DNA of 64,000 nucleotides from Paenibacillus sp. IHBB 10380 (GCF_000949425.1 NZ_CP010976.1:806001-870000); one strand, 5' to 3'. Shown: positions 43,926-53,233, counted from the first letter of the stretch. Program-made: numbers and translations. Notes: generated by a model not told the origin, from the sequence alone.

Positions 43926-44312
43926 TTGGACTTATTACGGAATTCAATAATCGTGTTTAGCATTTTGCCATTCGTTCCATTTTTGTTAGTATATTTTGTG
44001 CACTATAGGTGGATGAATAACAAGAACACAGCTTTATTGTTAGCGATGGATGTCACAACGGCTTTTCTTATTTTATCCGTTTCTGCACTATTTAATAATA
44101 TATTTAATACGGGGTTTGGATTTTACCTCATTTTGCTTTTACTATTGATTGCAGTAGGTCTAGTAGGAGGAGCTCAGAATCGGATCAAGGGTGGAGTAGA
44201 TTTAAAGAGAATGGGTAGAGCAGTATGGCGTATGACCTTTGTATTGATGAGTACAAGCTATATTTTATTTGCAATAATAGGATTAATTAGATACATATTC
44301 AAGTCTATGTGA
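43926..44312 (+). CDS. DUF3397 family membrane protein
   Basis: A 128-residue protein with four membrane segments and a short basic loop (GAQNRIKGGVDLKRMGRAVWR). Size, topology and position directly after panE and upstream of bshC match the DUF3397 family of Bacillales; function unknown. The start is TTG 43926, supported by aaggaggag that overlaps the panE stop codon, so it is translated with panE. Confidence 0.85.
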   Translation: MDLLRNSIIVFSILPFVPFLLVYFVHYRWMNNKNTALLLAMDVTTAFLILSVSALFNNIFNTGFGFYLILLLLLIAVGLVGGAQNRIKGGVDLKRMGRAVWRMTFVLMSTSYILFAIIGLIRYIFKSM

Positions 44313-44356
44313 CTAAATGTTACACATCAAACACATTTTTTGAATGAAACACTTCA

Positions 44357-44371
44357 ATTTTTCAGGAAAAG
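44357..44371 (+). promoter_or_regulatory. Possible CodY box upstream of the opp operon
   Basis: The 15-mer at 44357-44371 (ATTTTTCAGGAAAAG) agrees with the CodY consensus AATTTTCWGAAAATT at 11 of 15 positions. opp operons are frequent CodY targets in Gram-positive bacteria. A TTTCAGG/CCTGAAA inverted repeat (44360-44366, 44381-44387) overlaps it. Confidence 0.3.
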
Positions 44372-44403
44372 CGGTTATTCCCTGAAACAAGTTGTAGATT
44401 TTT

Positions 44404-44443
44404 TTGACCGGTGGTTGTATAATCAGATACCATATACTATATT
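44404..44443 (+). promoter_or_regulatory. Promoter region of oppA
   Basis: Two overlapping readings are possible: TTGACC (44404-44409) with TACCAT (44428-44433, 18-bp spacer), or TTGTAT (44415-44420) with TATATT (44438-44443, 17-bp spacer). The first leaves a more reasonable leader before the ATG at 44462. Confidence 0.45.
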
Positions 44444-44461
44444 GGCAGGGGGAAACGTTAG

Positions 44462-46150
44462 ATGAAGAAGAAATGGCTAGGAATGCTAGCACTCATCCTT
44501 ATTGTGAGTACTGTTCTTGCAGCATGTGGCGCAGACAACAAAAAGAATGATGGCGCAACGAATACTAACACTGAAAAACCAGCAAAAGATCAAGTACTAC
44601 GTATTAACTTGAGCGCAGAACCACCGACATTTGATCCGGCACAAGCTAAAGATAGCCAAACTAATACGGTTCTTAAGCTAATGTACGAAGGTTTGACACG
44701 TTCTGAAGATGGTAAAGAAGTTCCAGGTATTGCAGAGAGCTGGGAGGTATCCCCAGATGGATTGAAATACGTATTTCATCTTCGTAAAGATGCTGCTTGG
44801 AACAACGGTGATCCTGTAACAGCTAAAGATTTCGTGTTTGCCTGGGAACGTGTGTTAAGCCCTGCAACGACTCCAGCTGCTCCCTATGCATACCAATTGT
44901 TCTACATCAAGAATGCTGAAAATTACAACACACCTAAACTAGCAGATGGTAAGGCTAATCCAAATTATATTTCTGATTTTTCTCAAGTAGGTGTTAAGGC
45001 TACGGATGATAATACGTTGGAAGTTACATTAGAGAATCCAACCCCGTATTTCTTAAATCTAACTTCTTTCTACACGTTTTATCCAGTTCATTCTTCAGTA
45101 ACTGGTAATGCAGCGTGGGCAACAGATCCTAAATCCATGGTTACGAATGGTGCATTTGACCTAACAACATGGACAAAAGGGCAAAAAATTGAGTTTACTA
45201 AAAATGATAAATACTGGTCAAAAGATATAATTAAATTAAGTAAAATTACAGCATCTCTTACGAACAGTGGTGCGACTGAGCTTGCAAGTTATAAGAGTGG
45301 TCAATTAGATTATGCTGGTGAACCCAATGGTGCAATTCCAGCTGACCAACTTCCAGCAATTAAGAAAGAACTTCCAAATGAATTCAATGTTAAAGGTTTT
45401 GCAAGTACTTATTTCTATGAATTTAACGTAACAGCTAAGCCTTTTGACAATGTTAAGATCCGTAAAGCTTTTGCAATGGCGATTGATCGTCAAGCTATCG
45501 TTGAGAAAGTAACACTGGGCGGACAACTTCCAGCTTTTGGTTTCGTGCCTCCAGGTATCAAAGGTGTGAGTGATGAATTCCGTACTGAGAATAAAGATGA
45601 TTATTTCCAAGAGAATGTGGATGAAGCTAAGAAATTGTTAGCTGAAGGTATGGCAGAAGAAGGTTATACAACTTTGCCTGAAGTAACCTTGATCTATAAC
45701 TCCGATGAAAACCATAGAAAAGTCGCTCTAGCAATTGGTGATATGTGGTCGAAAAACTTGGGCGTTACTGTGAAAACAGAAAACCAAGAGTGGGGTGTAT
45801 TCCTTCAGAATCGTCAAAACCTGAACTATCAAGTGGCACGTTCAGCTTGGTCAGCTGACTACAATGATCCAATGAGCTTTATCGATCTTTGGAAAACAGG
45901 TGGCGGTAACAATGACAATGGTTTCTCTAATGCTGAGTATGATGCATTGGTAGATGATGCTTACAAATCATTGGACAACACACAACGTATGGAAAATTTC
46001 AAAAAGGCTGAAAAAATCTTGATTCAAGATGAACAAGCTATAATGCCGATCTACTACTACACTAACAAATCGTTGACTAAAGAAAATGTAAAAGGTATTG
46101 TCGTTCATTATAATGGTTCAATTGACTTTTCCCGCGCTTATTTTGAGTAG
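44462..46150 (+). CDS. oppA: Oligopeptide ABC transporter, substrate-binding lipoprotein OppA
   Basis: A 562-residue family 5 substrate-binding lipoprotein. The signal peptide ends in the lipobox LAAC with the lipid cysteine at 22. The mature part shows the family motifs EPPTFDPAQAKD, GLTRSEDGKEVPGIAESWEVSPDGLKYVFHLR and ARSAWSADYNDPMSF. It captures oligopeptides (possibly including signalling or wall peptides) outside the membrane. The gene heads a complete operon with oppB, C, D and F. A very strong hairpin follows it, which would keep OppA made in excess of the membrane parts. Confidence 0.94.
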   Translation: MKKKWLGMLALILIVSTVLAACGADNKKNDGATNTNTEKPAKDQVLRINLSAEPPTFDPAQAKDSQTNTVLKLMYEGLTRSEDGKEVPGIAESWEVSPDGLKYVFHLRKDAAWNNGDPVTAKDFVFAWERVLSPATTPAAPYAYQLFYIKNAENYNTPKLADGKANPNYISDFSQVGVKATDDNTLEVTLENPTPYFLNLTSFYTFYPVHSSVTGNAAWATDPKSMVTNGAFDLTTWTKGQKIEFTKNDKYWSKDIIKLSKITASLTNSGATELASYKSGQLDYAGEPNGAIPADQLPAIKKELPNEFNVKGFASTYFYEFNVTAKPFDNVKIRKAFAMAIDRQAIVEKVTLGGQLPAFGFVPPGIKGVSDEFRTENKDDYFQENVDEAKKLLAEGMAEEGYTTLPEVTLIYNSDENHRKVALAIGDMWSKNLGVTVKTENQEWGVFLQNRQNLNYQVARSAWSADYNDPMSFIDLWKTGGGNNDNGFSNAEYDALVDDAYKSLDNTQRMENFKKAEKILIQDEQAIMPIYYYTNKSLTKENVKGIVVHYNGSIDFSRAYFE

Positions 46151-46174
46151 TTAACGAATAAACTGGTTGTAGTT

Positions 46175-46222
46175 ATTTCGGGATATATATGTGTACATTC
46201 ATATATATCCCGAAATTTTTTT
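46175..46222 (+). terminator. Partial terminator between oppA and oppB
   Basis: A perfect 17-base-pair stem (46175-46191 with 46200-46216) and seven T. In opp operons such a hairpin usually permits partial read-through and sets the excess of binding protein. Confidence 0.88.
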
Positions 46223-46353
46223 GTCTGTTTCATGACATTTTCCGAAAATTTCTTGAAAATGAAAATAATGTGATGGACAAAAAGCTTTGTTAATCTTTAA
46301 AATAAATAAATGTATTGCATAGGTAAGATAAAACCTACGGGAGGTGTGTACTG

Positions 46354-47286
46354 ATGATACGTTATATTGCAAATAAATTCTTTTATCTGTTAATTTCGTT
46401 ATTAATACTGATATCTGTGACTTTCTTTCTAATGAAAGCAATTCCAGGGGACCCTTTTATGTCTGAAAAAAAGTCTTCACCTGAAATTCAAATGCGTCTA
46501 ATGGAGCAATATGGGCTGGACAAGCCCGTGTATCAACAGTATGTCAAATATTTGGGTGATATTGTTACAGGTGACTTTGGAATATCCATGAAGCATCAGA
46601 ATCAGAGAGTTTCGGACATTATTGGCCAAACGTTTCAAGCATCTTTGAAACTGGGTGCTGTTGCTATTGTGTTCGCAGTTATTATAGGGGTACTACTAGG
46701 CATGCTCGCCGCACTTTATCATCGCAAGCTAATTGATAATGTTGCCATGGTTATTGCGGTGTTGGGTATGGCTGTTCCAAGCTTTGTGCTTGCAACCATG
46801 TTGCAATATTTGCTGGCGCTTAAGTTCGGCATGTTTAATGTCATGGGATTTGAAGGTCCAATGGACTATGTACTTCCAGTATTAGCTCTATCAGCACAAC
46901 CAATTGCATTTATTGCACGTCTGACACGCTCTAGTATGCTTGAAGTACTTCATGCAGATTACATTAAGACAGCTAAGGCCAAGGGTCTGAATTGGTTTTC
47001 TATCATGTTCAAACACGTTATTCGTAACGGGATTTTACCAGTCGTAACCTATGTGGGACCTATGACTGCCAATATTATTACAGGTTCTGTCGTTATTGAG
47101 CAAATCTTTGGTATTGGTGGAATTGGTAAAGTATTTGTCGAATGTATTACGAATCGTGACTACACCATGATTATGGGTGTAACGATTTTTTACGGGATTC
47201 TATTGATGTTGGCAAGATTCGTTACCGATATTGCCTATGTAATGATTGATCCAAGAATTAAATTTAATCGAGGAAAGGAGGGCTAA
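46354..47286 (+). CDS. oppB: Oligopeptide ABC transporter permease OppB
   Basis: A 310-residue permease of the DppB/OppB type with six membrane segments. The N-terminal IPGDPF motif, the GDFGISM block and the EAA loop (YIKTAKAKGLNWFSIMFKHVIRN) that contacts the ATPases are intact. The ATG follows gggaggtg. It is separated from oppA by the hairpin at 46175 and from oppC by three bases, so B to F form one tight unit. Confidence 0.94.
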   Translation: MIRYIANKFFYLLISLLILISVTFFLMKAIPGDPFMSEKKSSPEIQMRLMEQYGLDKPVYQQYVKYLGDIVTGDFGISMKHQNQRVSDIIGQTFQASLKLGAVAIVFAVIIGVLLGMLAALYHRKLIDNVAMVIAVLGMAVPSFVLATMLQYLLALKFGMFNVMGFEGPMDYVLPVLALSAQPIAFIARLTRSSMLEVLHADYIKTAKAKGLNWFSIMFKHVIRNGILPVVTYVGPMTANIITGSVVIEQIFGIGGIGKVFVECITNRDYTMIMGVTIFYGILLMLARFVTDIAYVMIDPRIKFNRGKEG

Positions 47287-47289
47287 CTG

Positions 47290-48228
47290 TTGGATACTAA
47301 TCAGTTAAACGAATTGAAATTAACACCTGAAGATTTCCAGAAAATAGGCACGGATGAGAAAGAAGCAGAAGTTATTCAGAGAGAAAGTCTCTCAGCATGG
47401 AGAGATGCAGGGCAACGTCTTTACCATAATAAGATGGCGATGACCGCTCTGGTTATACTAGTACTCATTATTATTTCATCCATTATAGGACCTATGATTT
47501 CTGAGTTTAATTATTATTCTAATGATTTGATGAACACCAATCAGGGGCCTTCCTCTCTACATTGGTTCGGTACAGATGATCTAGGACGAGATATGTTTGT
47601 TCGTACTTGGATGGGCGCACGAATTTCACTTATTGTAGGATTGGCAGCGGCATTGATTGACGTCTTTATAGGTGTTATTTATGGCGGTATTATGGGGTTC
47701 TTTGGAGGACGTGTTGATGAGATCATGAATAAGTTCTCAGAAATTCTATACTCTATTCCATATATGCTCGTAACGATTCTTTTATTGGTTGTGCTTGAAC
47801 CCAGTCTAGGGACGATTATCCTTGCCTTGACTATAACGGGCTGGATTAATATGTCTTGGATTGTTCGTGGTGAGATCATTCAGTTGAAGAACCGCGAGTT
47901 CGTGCTGGCTTCTCGTTCCATGGGTGCCGGTTCGGGACGGTTATTATTTAAACATTTGCTACCTAATGCAATGGGGCCTATTATCGTTACACTTACGCTC
48001 TCTGTTCCAACGGCTATTTTTGCTGAAGCATTCCTTAGCTTCTTGGGTCTTGGTGTACAAGCTCCTGTGGCTTCCTTGGGATCGATGATTAACGATGCCT
48101 TGACAGGTTGGATGTATTACCCATGGCGGATGTTGTTCCCGGCCATCCTAATTAGTTTAACAATGCTATGCTTTAATATTTTCGGTGATGGCCTTCGTGA
48201 CGCACTAGATCCTAAATTAAAGAAATAG
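47290..48228 (+). CDS. oppC: Oligopeptide ABC transporter permease OppC
   Basis: A 312-residue permease of the DppC/OppC type. A cytoplasmic N-terminal extension of about 50 residues precedes six membrane segments; the HWFGTDDLGRDMFVR motif and the EAA loop (FVLASRSMGAGSGRLLFKHLLPN) are characteristic. The start is TTG, eight bases after aaaggaggg. It forms the heteromeric channel with OppB. Confidence 0.94.
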   Translation: MDTNQLNELKLTPEDFQKIGTDEKEAEVIQRESLSAWRDAGQRLYHNKMAMTALVILVLIIISSIIGPMISEFNYYSNDLMNTNQGPSSLHWFGTDDLGRDMFVRTWMGARISLIVGLAAALIDVFIGVIYGGIMGFFGGRVDEIMNKFSEILYSIPYMLVTILLLVVLEPSLGTIILALTITGWINMSWIVRGEIIQLKNREFVLASRSMGAGSGRLLFKHLLPNAMGPIIVTLTLSVPTAIFAEAFLSFLGLGVQAPVASLGSMINDALTGWMYYPWRMLFPAILISLTMLCFNIFGDGLRDALDPKLKK

Positions 48229-48239
48229 GAGGTGGAACC

Positions 48240-49235
48240 ATGGAGCCTATTTTACAAGTGAAAGACCTACACGTATCATTTCATGTAAAAGGCGGAGAAG
48301 TTCAGGCTGTACGCGGTATGAACTTTGACATTGGTAAGGGTGAGACGGTTGCAATTGTCGGAGAATCCGGTAGCGGTAAAAGTGTTACCGCTCAGACGAT
48401 TATGCGCCTGATTCCTACTCCGCCTTCTCATATCAAGCAAGGTGAAATCATTTTTCAAGGGCAGAATTTATTAGAAAAGACGAACAGTGAGATGGAAGCG
48501 ATACGTGGGAAAGATATTGGAATGATATTTCAAGATCCTATGACTTCTTTGAATCCTACGATTAAAGTAGGTAAACAAATTACTGAAGTTTTGATTAAGC
48601 ATCAGAAAATGTCCTGGAGTGAAGCTGAAAAGCAAGGTATTGAGATGCTTAAGATCGTAGGTATCAAAAATGCGGAGGCTCGCTTCAATCAATATCCACA
48701 CGAATTCTCTGGCGGTATGCGTCAGCGTGCGATGATTGCTATTGCCTTAGCCTGTCGTCCGGCACTTCTTATTGCCGACGAACCTACAACGGCTTTGGAT
48801 GTAACGATCCAGGCTCAAATTCTAGATGTCATGAAAGAGATGCAGCAACGTCTAGGTACCTCTATCATTCTTATTACACATGACCTTGGTGTTGTAGCAG
48901 GCATGTGCGATAAAGTCATTGTTATGTACGCAGGCGAAGTAGTAGAGACGGGTACGAAATGGGAGATATTTAAGAACCCTCAGCATCCATATACGAAGGG
49001 TCTTTTACGTTCGATGCCACGTCTAGATCAAAAGAAGAATGAGCCATTGATTCCTATCATCGGTACGCCACCCGATCTTATTAAACCTCCTCTAGGTTGT
49101 CCGTTCTGTGCACGTTGCGATCAGGCGATGAGAGTATGTGAAAGTATTGATCCGAGTGCTACTGTGTTTAGTGAAACACATATGGCAAGATGCTGGAATC
49201 TGCATCCCATGGCGCAGGAGGGACAAATATCATGA
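48240..49235 (+). CDS. oppD: Oligopeptide ABC transporter ATP-binding protein OppD
   Basis: A 331-residue ABC ATPase. Walker A GESGSGKS, Q-loop MIFQDPMTSLNP, signature SGGMRQR, Walker B ALLIADEPTTALD and H-loop THD are all intact. The C-terminal oligopeptide-type extension has the cysteine cluster (CPFCARC...C...C) that in relatives binds a [4Fe-4S] cluster. The ATG follows taggaggtgg. Its end overlaps oppF by four bases (ATGA). Confidence 0.95.
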   Translation: MEPILQVKDLHVSFHVKGGEVQAVRGMNFDIGKGETVAIVGESGSGKSVTAQTIMRLIPTPPSHIKQGEIIFQGQNLLEKTNSEMEAIRGKDIGMIFQDPMTSLNPTIKVGKQITEVLIKHQKMSWSEAEKQGIEMLKIVGIKNAEARFNQYPHEFSGGMRQRAMIAIALACRPALLIADEPTTALDVTIQAQILDVMKEMQQRLGTSIILITHDLGVVAGMCDKVIVMYAGEVVETGTKWEIFKNPQHPYTKGLLRSMPRLDQKKNEPLIPIIGTPPDLIKPPLGCPFCARCDQAMRVCESIDPSATVFSETHMARCWNLHPMAQEGQIS

Positions 49236-50155
49236 GTCAACCATTGATAGAAGTAAGTGGTCTTAAGAAATATTTTAATGTGGGTAATGGAAATGTAGTC
49301 AAAGCTGTTGATGACATTAACTTTTCCATTCGTGAAGGTGAAACACTAGGATTAGTAGGAGAATCAGGCTGTGGTAAATCTACCGCAGGTCGTACCATTC
49401 TTCGGTTATATGAACCTAGTGGTGGTAGCGTAAAATTTAATGGTACAGATATCTATAAGCTCTCTCCGAGTAAAATGAAAGCTATGCGCCGCGATATGCA
49501 GATGATATTCCAAGATCCTTATGCATCGCTAAATCCGCGCTTTACAGTATCTGATATTATCGGTGAAGCTTTAGATATTCATAATTTAGCTGGAAGCCGG
49601 AAAGAGCGGAAAAAGCGTATTGAAGAGCTACTTGATACCGTAGGGCTTAATTCTGATCATGCCACTCGTTATCCACATGAATTCTCTGGTGGTCAACGTC
49701 AACGTATTGGGATCGCTCGTTCACTTGCTGTGAATCCGAAATTCATCATTTGTGATGAACCGATCTCAGCCCTTGACGTGTCAATTCAGGCACAAGTCGT
49801 GAATCTGCTTAAGGATCTACAGAATCGAATGGGATTGACTTATTTATTCATTGCCCACGATTTGTCTATGGTTAAGCATATTAGTGATAGAGTTGCTGTG
49901 ATGTATCTTGGGAAGATGGTTGAGTTAGCGGATAGTGAAGAACTATACAATAATCCAATTCATCCTTATACCAAAACACTACTGTCTGCTATTCCAGTTC
50001 CAGATCCTGAGATTGAAGCTAATAAAAAGCGTATTATTATGCCTGACGATAAGTCAGGTCCGATATTCTCAGGTAAAGATAGTTCAGGGAATAGAATAGA
50101 GCCTAAGCTAGTCGAAGTATCTAAAGGACATTGGGTTGCAATGCCTTACGAATGA
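49232..50155 (+). CDS. oppF: Oligopeptide ABC transporter ATP-binding protein OppF
   Basis: A 307-residue ABC ATPase, partner of OppD. Walker A GESGCGKS, Q-loop FQDPYASLNPR, signature SGGQRQR, Walker B FIICDEPISALD and H-loop AHD are present. I place the start at ATG 49232, preceded by ggagggac, where it overlaps the oppD stop; the open frame extends further into oppD, but that part has no ribosome binding site. A terminator follows and closes the operon. Confidence 0.94.
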   Translation: MSQPLIEVSGLKKYFNVGNGNVVKAVDDINFSIREGETLGLVGESGCGKSTAGRTILRLYEPSGGSVKFNGTDIYKLSPSKMKAMRRDMQMIFQDPYASLNPRFTVSDIIGEALDIHNLAGSRKERKKRIEELLDTVGLNSDHATRYPHEFSGGQRQRIGIARSLAVNPKFIICDEPISALDVSIQAQVVNLLKDLQNRMGLTYLFIAHDLSMVKHISDRVAVMYLGKMVELADSEELYNNPIHPYTKTLLSAIPVPDPEIEANKKRIIMPDDKSGPIFSGKDSSGNRIEPKLVEVSKGHWVAMPYE

Positions 50156-50169
50156 TTTGTTATATAGAT

Positions 50170-50201
50170 AAGCCGTCGGGTAAATTCGACGGCTTTTTTA
50201 A
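50170..50201 (+). terminator. Terminator of the opp operon
   Basis: A nine-base-pair stem (aagccgtcg with cgacggctt) is followed by a T run. Confidence 0.88.
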
Positions 50202-50225
50202 GTTGGCAGGAGGACCTAACTCCCT

Positions 50226-50254
50226 TTGACTGATGAGAACATATTGGTTACAAT
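50226..50254 (+). promoter_or_regulatory. Promoter of bshC-ahcY
   Basis: TTGACT at 50226-50231 and TACAAT at 50249-50254 with an exact 17-bp spacer. The -10 element lies within the left arm of an inverted repeat (see next entry). Confidence 0.7.
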
Positions 50255-50290
50255 CAAGAAAGAATTTTAGAATGTAATTTTAATTGTAAC
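50247..50290. promoter_or_regulatory. Inverted repeat across the bshC promoter, possible operator
   Basis: GTTACAAT at 50247-50254 is repeated in inverse as ATTGTAAC at 50283-50290, 28 bp apart. The first arm covers the -10 box, the second lies in the early transcribed region. The geometry suits a dimeric repressor, but no regulator is identified and a chance AT-rich match is possible. Confidence 0.35.
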
Positions 50291-50309
50291 AGAATGGGAG
50301 GCAGACCTC

Positions 50310-51941
50310 ATGAATGTGGTTATAGATCCGTTAAAAAGTGGGTCGGCTCTGGCAAATGATTATATTAACCATTACGAGAAGGTTGAAAGTTTGTATGGTA
50401 AAGATTATCACCATGAGACAACTTGGATTGAACGGGCACAGTGGCTTGATGATACTGAAGACAGACGAGTTGATCGCCATGACTTGGTTGAAATATTGAG
50501 AGAATATAATGGGAAGCACAATGCCCATAATGCTGTACATACATCACTTGATAAACTGGAGAAACCTGGAGCCCTTGTTATAGTTGGTGGCCAACAAAGT
50601 GGACTATTTACCGGTTCGATGTTAGTTGTGTATAAGGCTATCACCATTATACAAGCAGCAAGAGAAGCGGAGAAGCGTTTGAAACGTTCTGTAGTTCCTA
50701 TATTTTGGATAGCAGGAGAGGACCATGATTGGGACGAGGTGAACCACACCTACTTACTTACAGGAGATATGAACTTAACGAAGATTAGAATGGATAAGCA
50801 TAAGCAGACCAGGTCTTCCGTTAGTCAGACTCCCGTCTCAGATAAAGAATGGGCCCGTGCCATTAACATGGTTATCGCTACGCTTCAAGATAGTGAGTTT
50901 AAAGCTGATATTGTATCCATAATCAGACAAGCGACAGAGAGTTCAAATAATTTAAGTGATGCTTTCGCGAAATTGATGGGTGAGTTGTTTGGACAATATG
51001 GTCTTGTCTTACTAGATTCAGCTGATCCAGAACTACGTAAATTAGAACAAACGGTATTTCAATCCATGATTGAGAAGAATGAAGAATTGGGACGGGCATA
51101 TCAGGTTTCAGCAGGTCAAATTACGTCTCTTGGTTATGAATTACAAGCAGATGTGGCAGAGGATGGGGCTAATTTATTTTACATTCATGAAGGCAATAGA
51201 CTACTCCTGACACGAGTAGAAGACCGATTCATGGATCGTAAAGGTCTGGTAGCTTTTACACGTGAACAACTTTTAGATATGCTACACAGCCATCCTGAGC
51301 GCTTCAGTAACAATGTGCTAACCAGACCCCTCATGCAGGATTCTTTATTCCCGGTACTTGGAAGTGTGTTGGGTCAGGGAGAAATATCTTACTGGGCGAT
51401 TACACGTCAAGCCTTTGAAGTGCTTGGCTTAGAGATGCCTATTCTATTGCCGCGAATGTCCTTTACAATGATAGAAGGAACACAGCATAAGTATATGGAT
51501 AAGTATGGATTATCGTTTCAAGATGTACAGCATCATCTTCAAGAGCGCCGAAATCAATGGCTCTCTGAGCAGGATACGGTGCATATAGATACGCAATTTG
51601 AGGCTACTAGGAAAGCTTTTGAACAACTTTATGAACCCTTGATTCAGCAGCTAGGAGATTTACAAGCGGGTCTTATAACGATTGGGGAGAACAATAAGTC
51701 CAAGATTCTAGATCAGATCACTTATATGGAAAGAAAAGCGAAAGAAGCATTAGAACAGAGGCATGAAGCGACATTACGTCAATGGGATAGAATAGAAACG
51801 CTATTGTTCCCCTTAGGCCAACCACAGGAAAGAGTCTACAATCTATTTTATTATGCAAATCGTTACGGTGTATCCTTTATCCGTAATATTATGGAAATAT
51901 CTGTTGATTATTCAGGGGGGCATCGGATAATATATTTATAG
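50310..51941 (+). CDS. bshC: Bacillithiol synthase BshC (cysteine-adding enzyme)
   Basis: A 543-residue BshC, which adds cysteine to GlcN-malate in the last step of bacillithiol synthesis. Typical segments are VIVGGQQSGLFTGS, VPIFWIAGEDHDWDEVNH, QDSLFPVLGSVLGQGEISYW and the long coiled-coil C-terminal region. The ATG follows gggaggcag. As in B. subtilis (yllA) it is just upstream of the dcw cluster, but here an ahcY gene lies between it and mraZ. Its presence implies that the organism makes bacillithiol as its main low-molecular-weight thiol. Confidence 0.95.
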   Translation: MNVVIDPLKSGSALANDYINHYEKVESLYGKDYHHETTWIERAQWLDDTEDRRVDRHDLVEILREYNGKHNAHNAVHTSLDKLEKPGALVIVGGQQSGLFTGSMLVVYKAITIIQAAREAEKRLKRSVVPIFWIAGEDHDWDEVNHTYLLTGDMNLTKIRMDKHKQTRSSVSQTPVSDKEWARAINMVIATLQDSEFKADIVSIIRQATESSNNLSDAFAKLMGELFGQYGLVLLDSADPELRKLEQTVFQSMIEKNEELGRAYQVSAGQITSLGYELQADVAEDGANLFYIHEGNRLLLTRVEDRFMDRKGLVAFTREQLLDMLHSHPERFSNNVLTRPLMQDSLFPVLGSVLGQGEISYWAITRQAFEVLGLEMPILLPRMSFTMIEGTQHKYMDKYGLSFQDVQHHLQERRNQWLSEQDTVHIDTQFEATRKAFEQLYEPLIQQLGDLQAGLITIGENNKSKILDQITYMERKAKEALEQRHEATLRQWDRIETLLFPLGQPQERVYNLFYYANRYGVSFIRNIMEISVDYSGGHRIIYL

Positions 51942-51964
51942 GATGAGTTTATAGGAGGAGTAAT

Positions 51965-53233
51965 ATGAATGCTAGGACATTAAATGGCAGTATCGTTAAA
52001 GATATGGGGTTGGCACCTGACGGACATTTGAAGATTGATTGGGCAGAGGCTCATATGCCTGTATTGAATCGAATTCGTAAACAATTCGAAGCTGAGCAAC
52101 CATTTAAAGGGTTGAAAGTGGCTATTTCACTTCATTTGGAAGCCAAAACGGCTTATTTAGCAAAAGTTGTACAGGCAGGTGGAGCAGAAGTTACTATTGC
52201 AGGCAGTAATCCTTTGTCTACACAAGATGATGTGTGCGCGGCATTAGTGGAAGATGGTATCACTGTGTTGGCACGACATAATCCTGAGCCTAAAGAGTTC
52301 AAAGAGATGCTAATTAAATTACTTGAAATTAAGCCTGATCTTATCATTGATGATGGTGGCGATTTAGTGACCATTCTGCATTCAGAACGTCCAGACCTTC
52401 TTGAGAATCTCAGAGGCGGAGCAGAAGAGACAACAACGGGTATATTGCGTCTGAAAGCAATGGATAACGATAACATGCTTAAATTGCCAATGGTTGCTGT
52501 GAATGATGCCTATTGTAAATATTTATTTGATAATCGTTATGGTACCGGACAATCTGTATTTGATGCTATCAACCGTACGACAAACTTGGTAGTTGCGGGC
52601 AAAACGGTTGTCGTTGTAGGATATGGTTGGTGCGGTAAAGGTGTCGCAATGAGAGCGAAGGGCTTAGGAGCTAAAGTAATTGTGACTGAAGTTAATGCCA
52701 TTAAGGCTGTAGAAGCGCACATGGATGGTTTCCAAGTGATGTCTATGGTCGAGGCTGCTAAGCTGGGAGACTTCTTCGTTACGGTTACAGGTAACCGAGA
52801 TGTTATAACAGGTGTGCATTATGATGTAATGAAGGACGGGGCTATTCTTGCGAATGCAGGTCATTTCGATGTTGAAGTGAACAAGCCTGAACTTTTAAGT
52901 CGGTCTCAATCTGTTCGAACTGTACGCCGTAATATTGAGGAATATCATTTCAATGATGGCCGTAAGATGTATCTAATTGCTGAAGGGCGTCTCGTAAACC
53001 TAGGTGCTGGAGATGGTCATCCGGCAGAAATTATGGATATGACCTTTGCACTACAGGCTATGTCACTGAAATATGTGAATGATAATTATCGCGAACTTGG
53101 GTCTCATGTCATTAACGTACCCTATGAGTTGGATGAACAAGTAGCACAGTTTAAGCTTGAGAGTCTTGGAATAAGCATAGACACCCTAAGTGAAGAACAG
53201 GCATTATATGTGAAGAGTTGGGATACAAACTAA
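51965..53233 (+). CDS. ahcY: Adenosylhomocysteinase, short (archaeal/Thermotoga-like) type
   Basis: A 422-residue S-adenosylhomocysteine hydrolase-like enzyme, which reversibly splits SAH to adenosine and homocysteine with bound NAD. Catalytic residues are visible: H57 (SLHLEAKTA), the DDGGD pair near 129-133, E154/E155 (AEETTTG), K185 and D189. The NAD site is GYGWCGKG at 219-226. A threonine (T194) stands where animal enzymes have Cys195, the 40-residue insert is missing and the C-terminal KxxxYRY NAD-binding tail is absent. These are marks of the short thermophile/archaeal class, some of which prefer S-inosylhomocysteine. A strong ataggagg site; 23 bp after bshC, so co-transcribed. Confidence 0.93.
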   Translation: MNARTLNGSIVKDMGLAPDGHLKIDWAEAHMPVLNRIRKQFEAEQPFKGLKVAISLHLEAKTAYLAKVVQAGGAEVTIAGSNPLSTQDDVCAALVEDGITVLARHNPEPKEFKEMLIKLLEIKPDLIIDDGGDLVTILHSERPDLLENLRGGAEETTTGILRLKAMDNDNMLKLPMVAVNDAYCKYLFDNRYGTGQSVFDAINRTTNLVVAGKTVVVVGYGWCGKGVAMRAKGLGAKVIVTEVNAIKAVEAHMDGFQVMSMVEAAKLGDFFVTVTGNRDVITGVHYDVMKDGAILANAGHFDVEVNKPELLSRSQSVRTVRRNIEEYHFNDGRKMYLIAEGRLVNLGAGDGHPAEIMDMTFALQAMSLKYVNDNYRELGSHVINVPYELDEQVAQFKLESLGISIDTLSEEQALYVKSWDTN

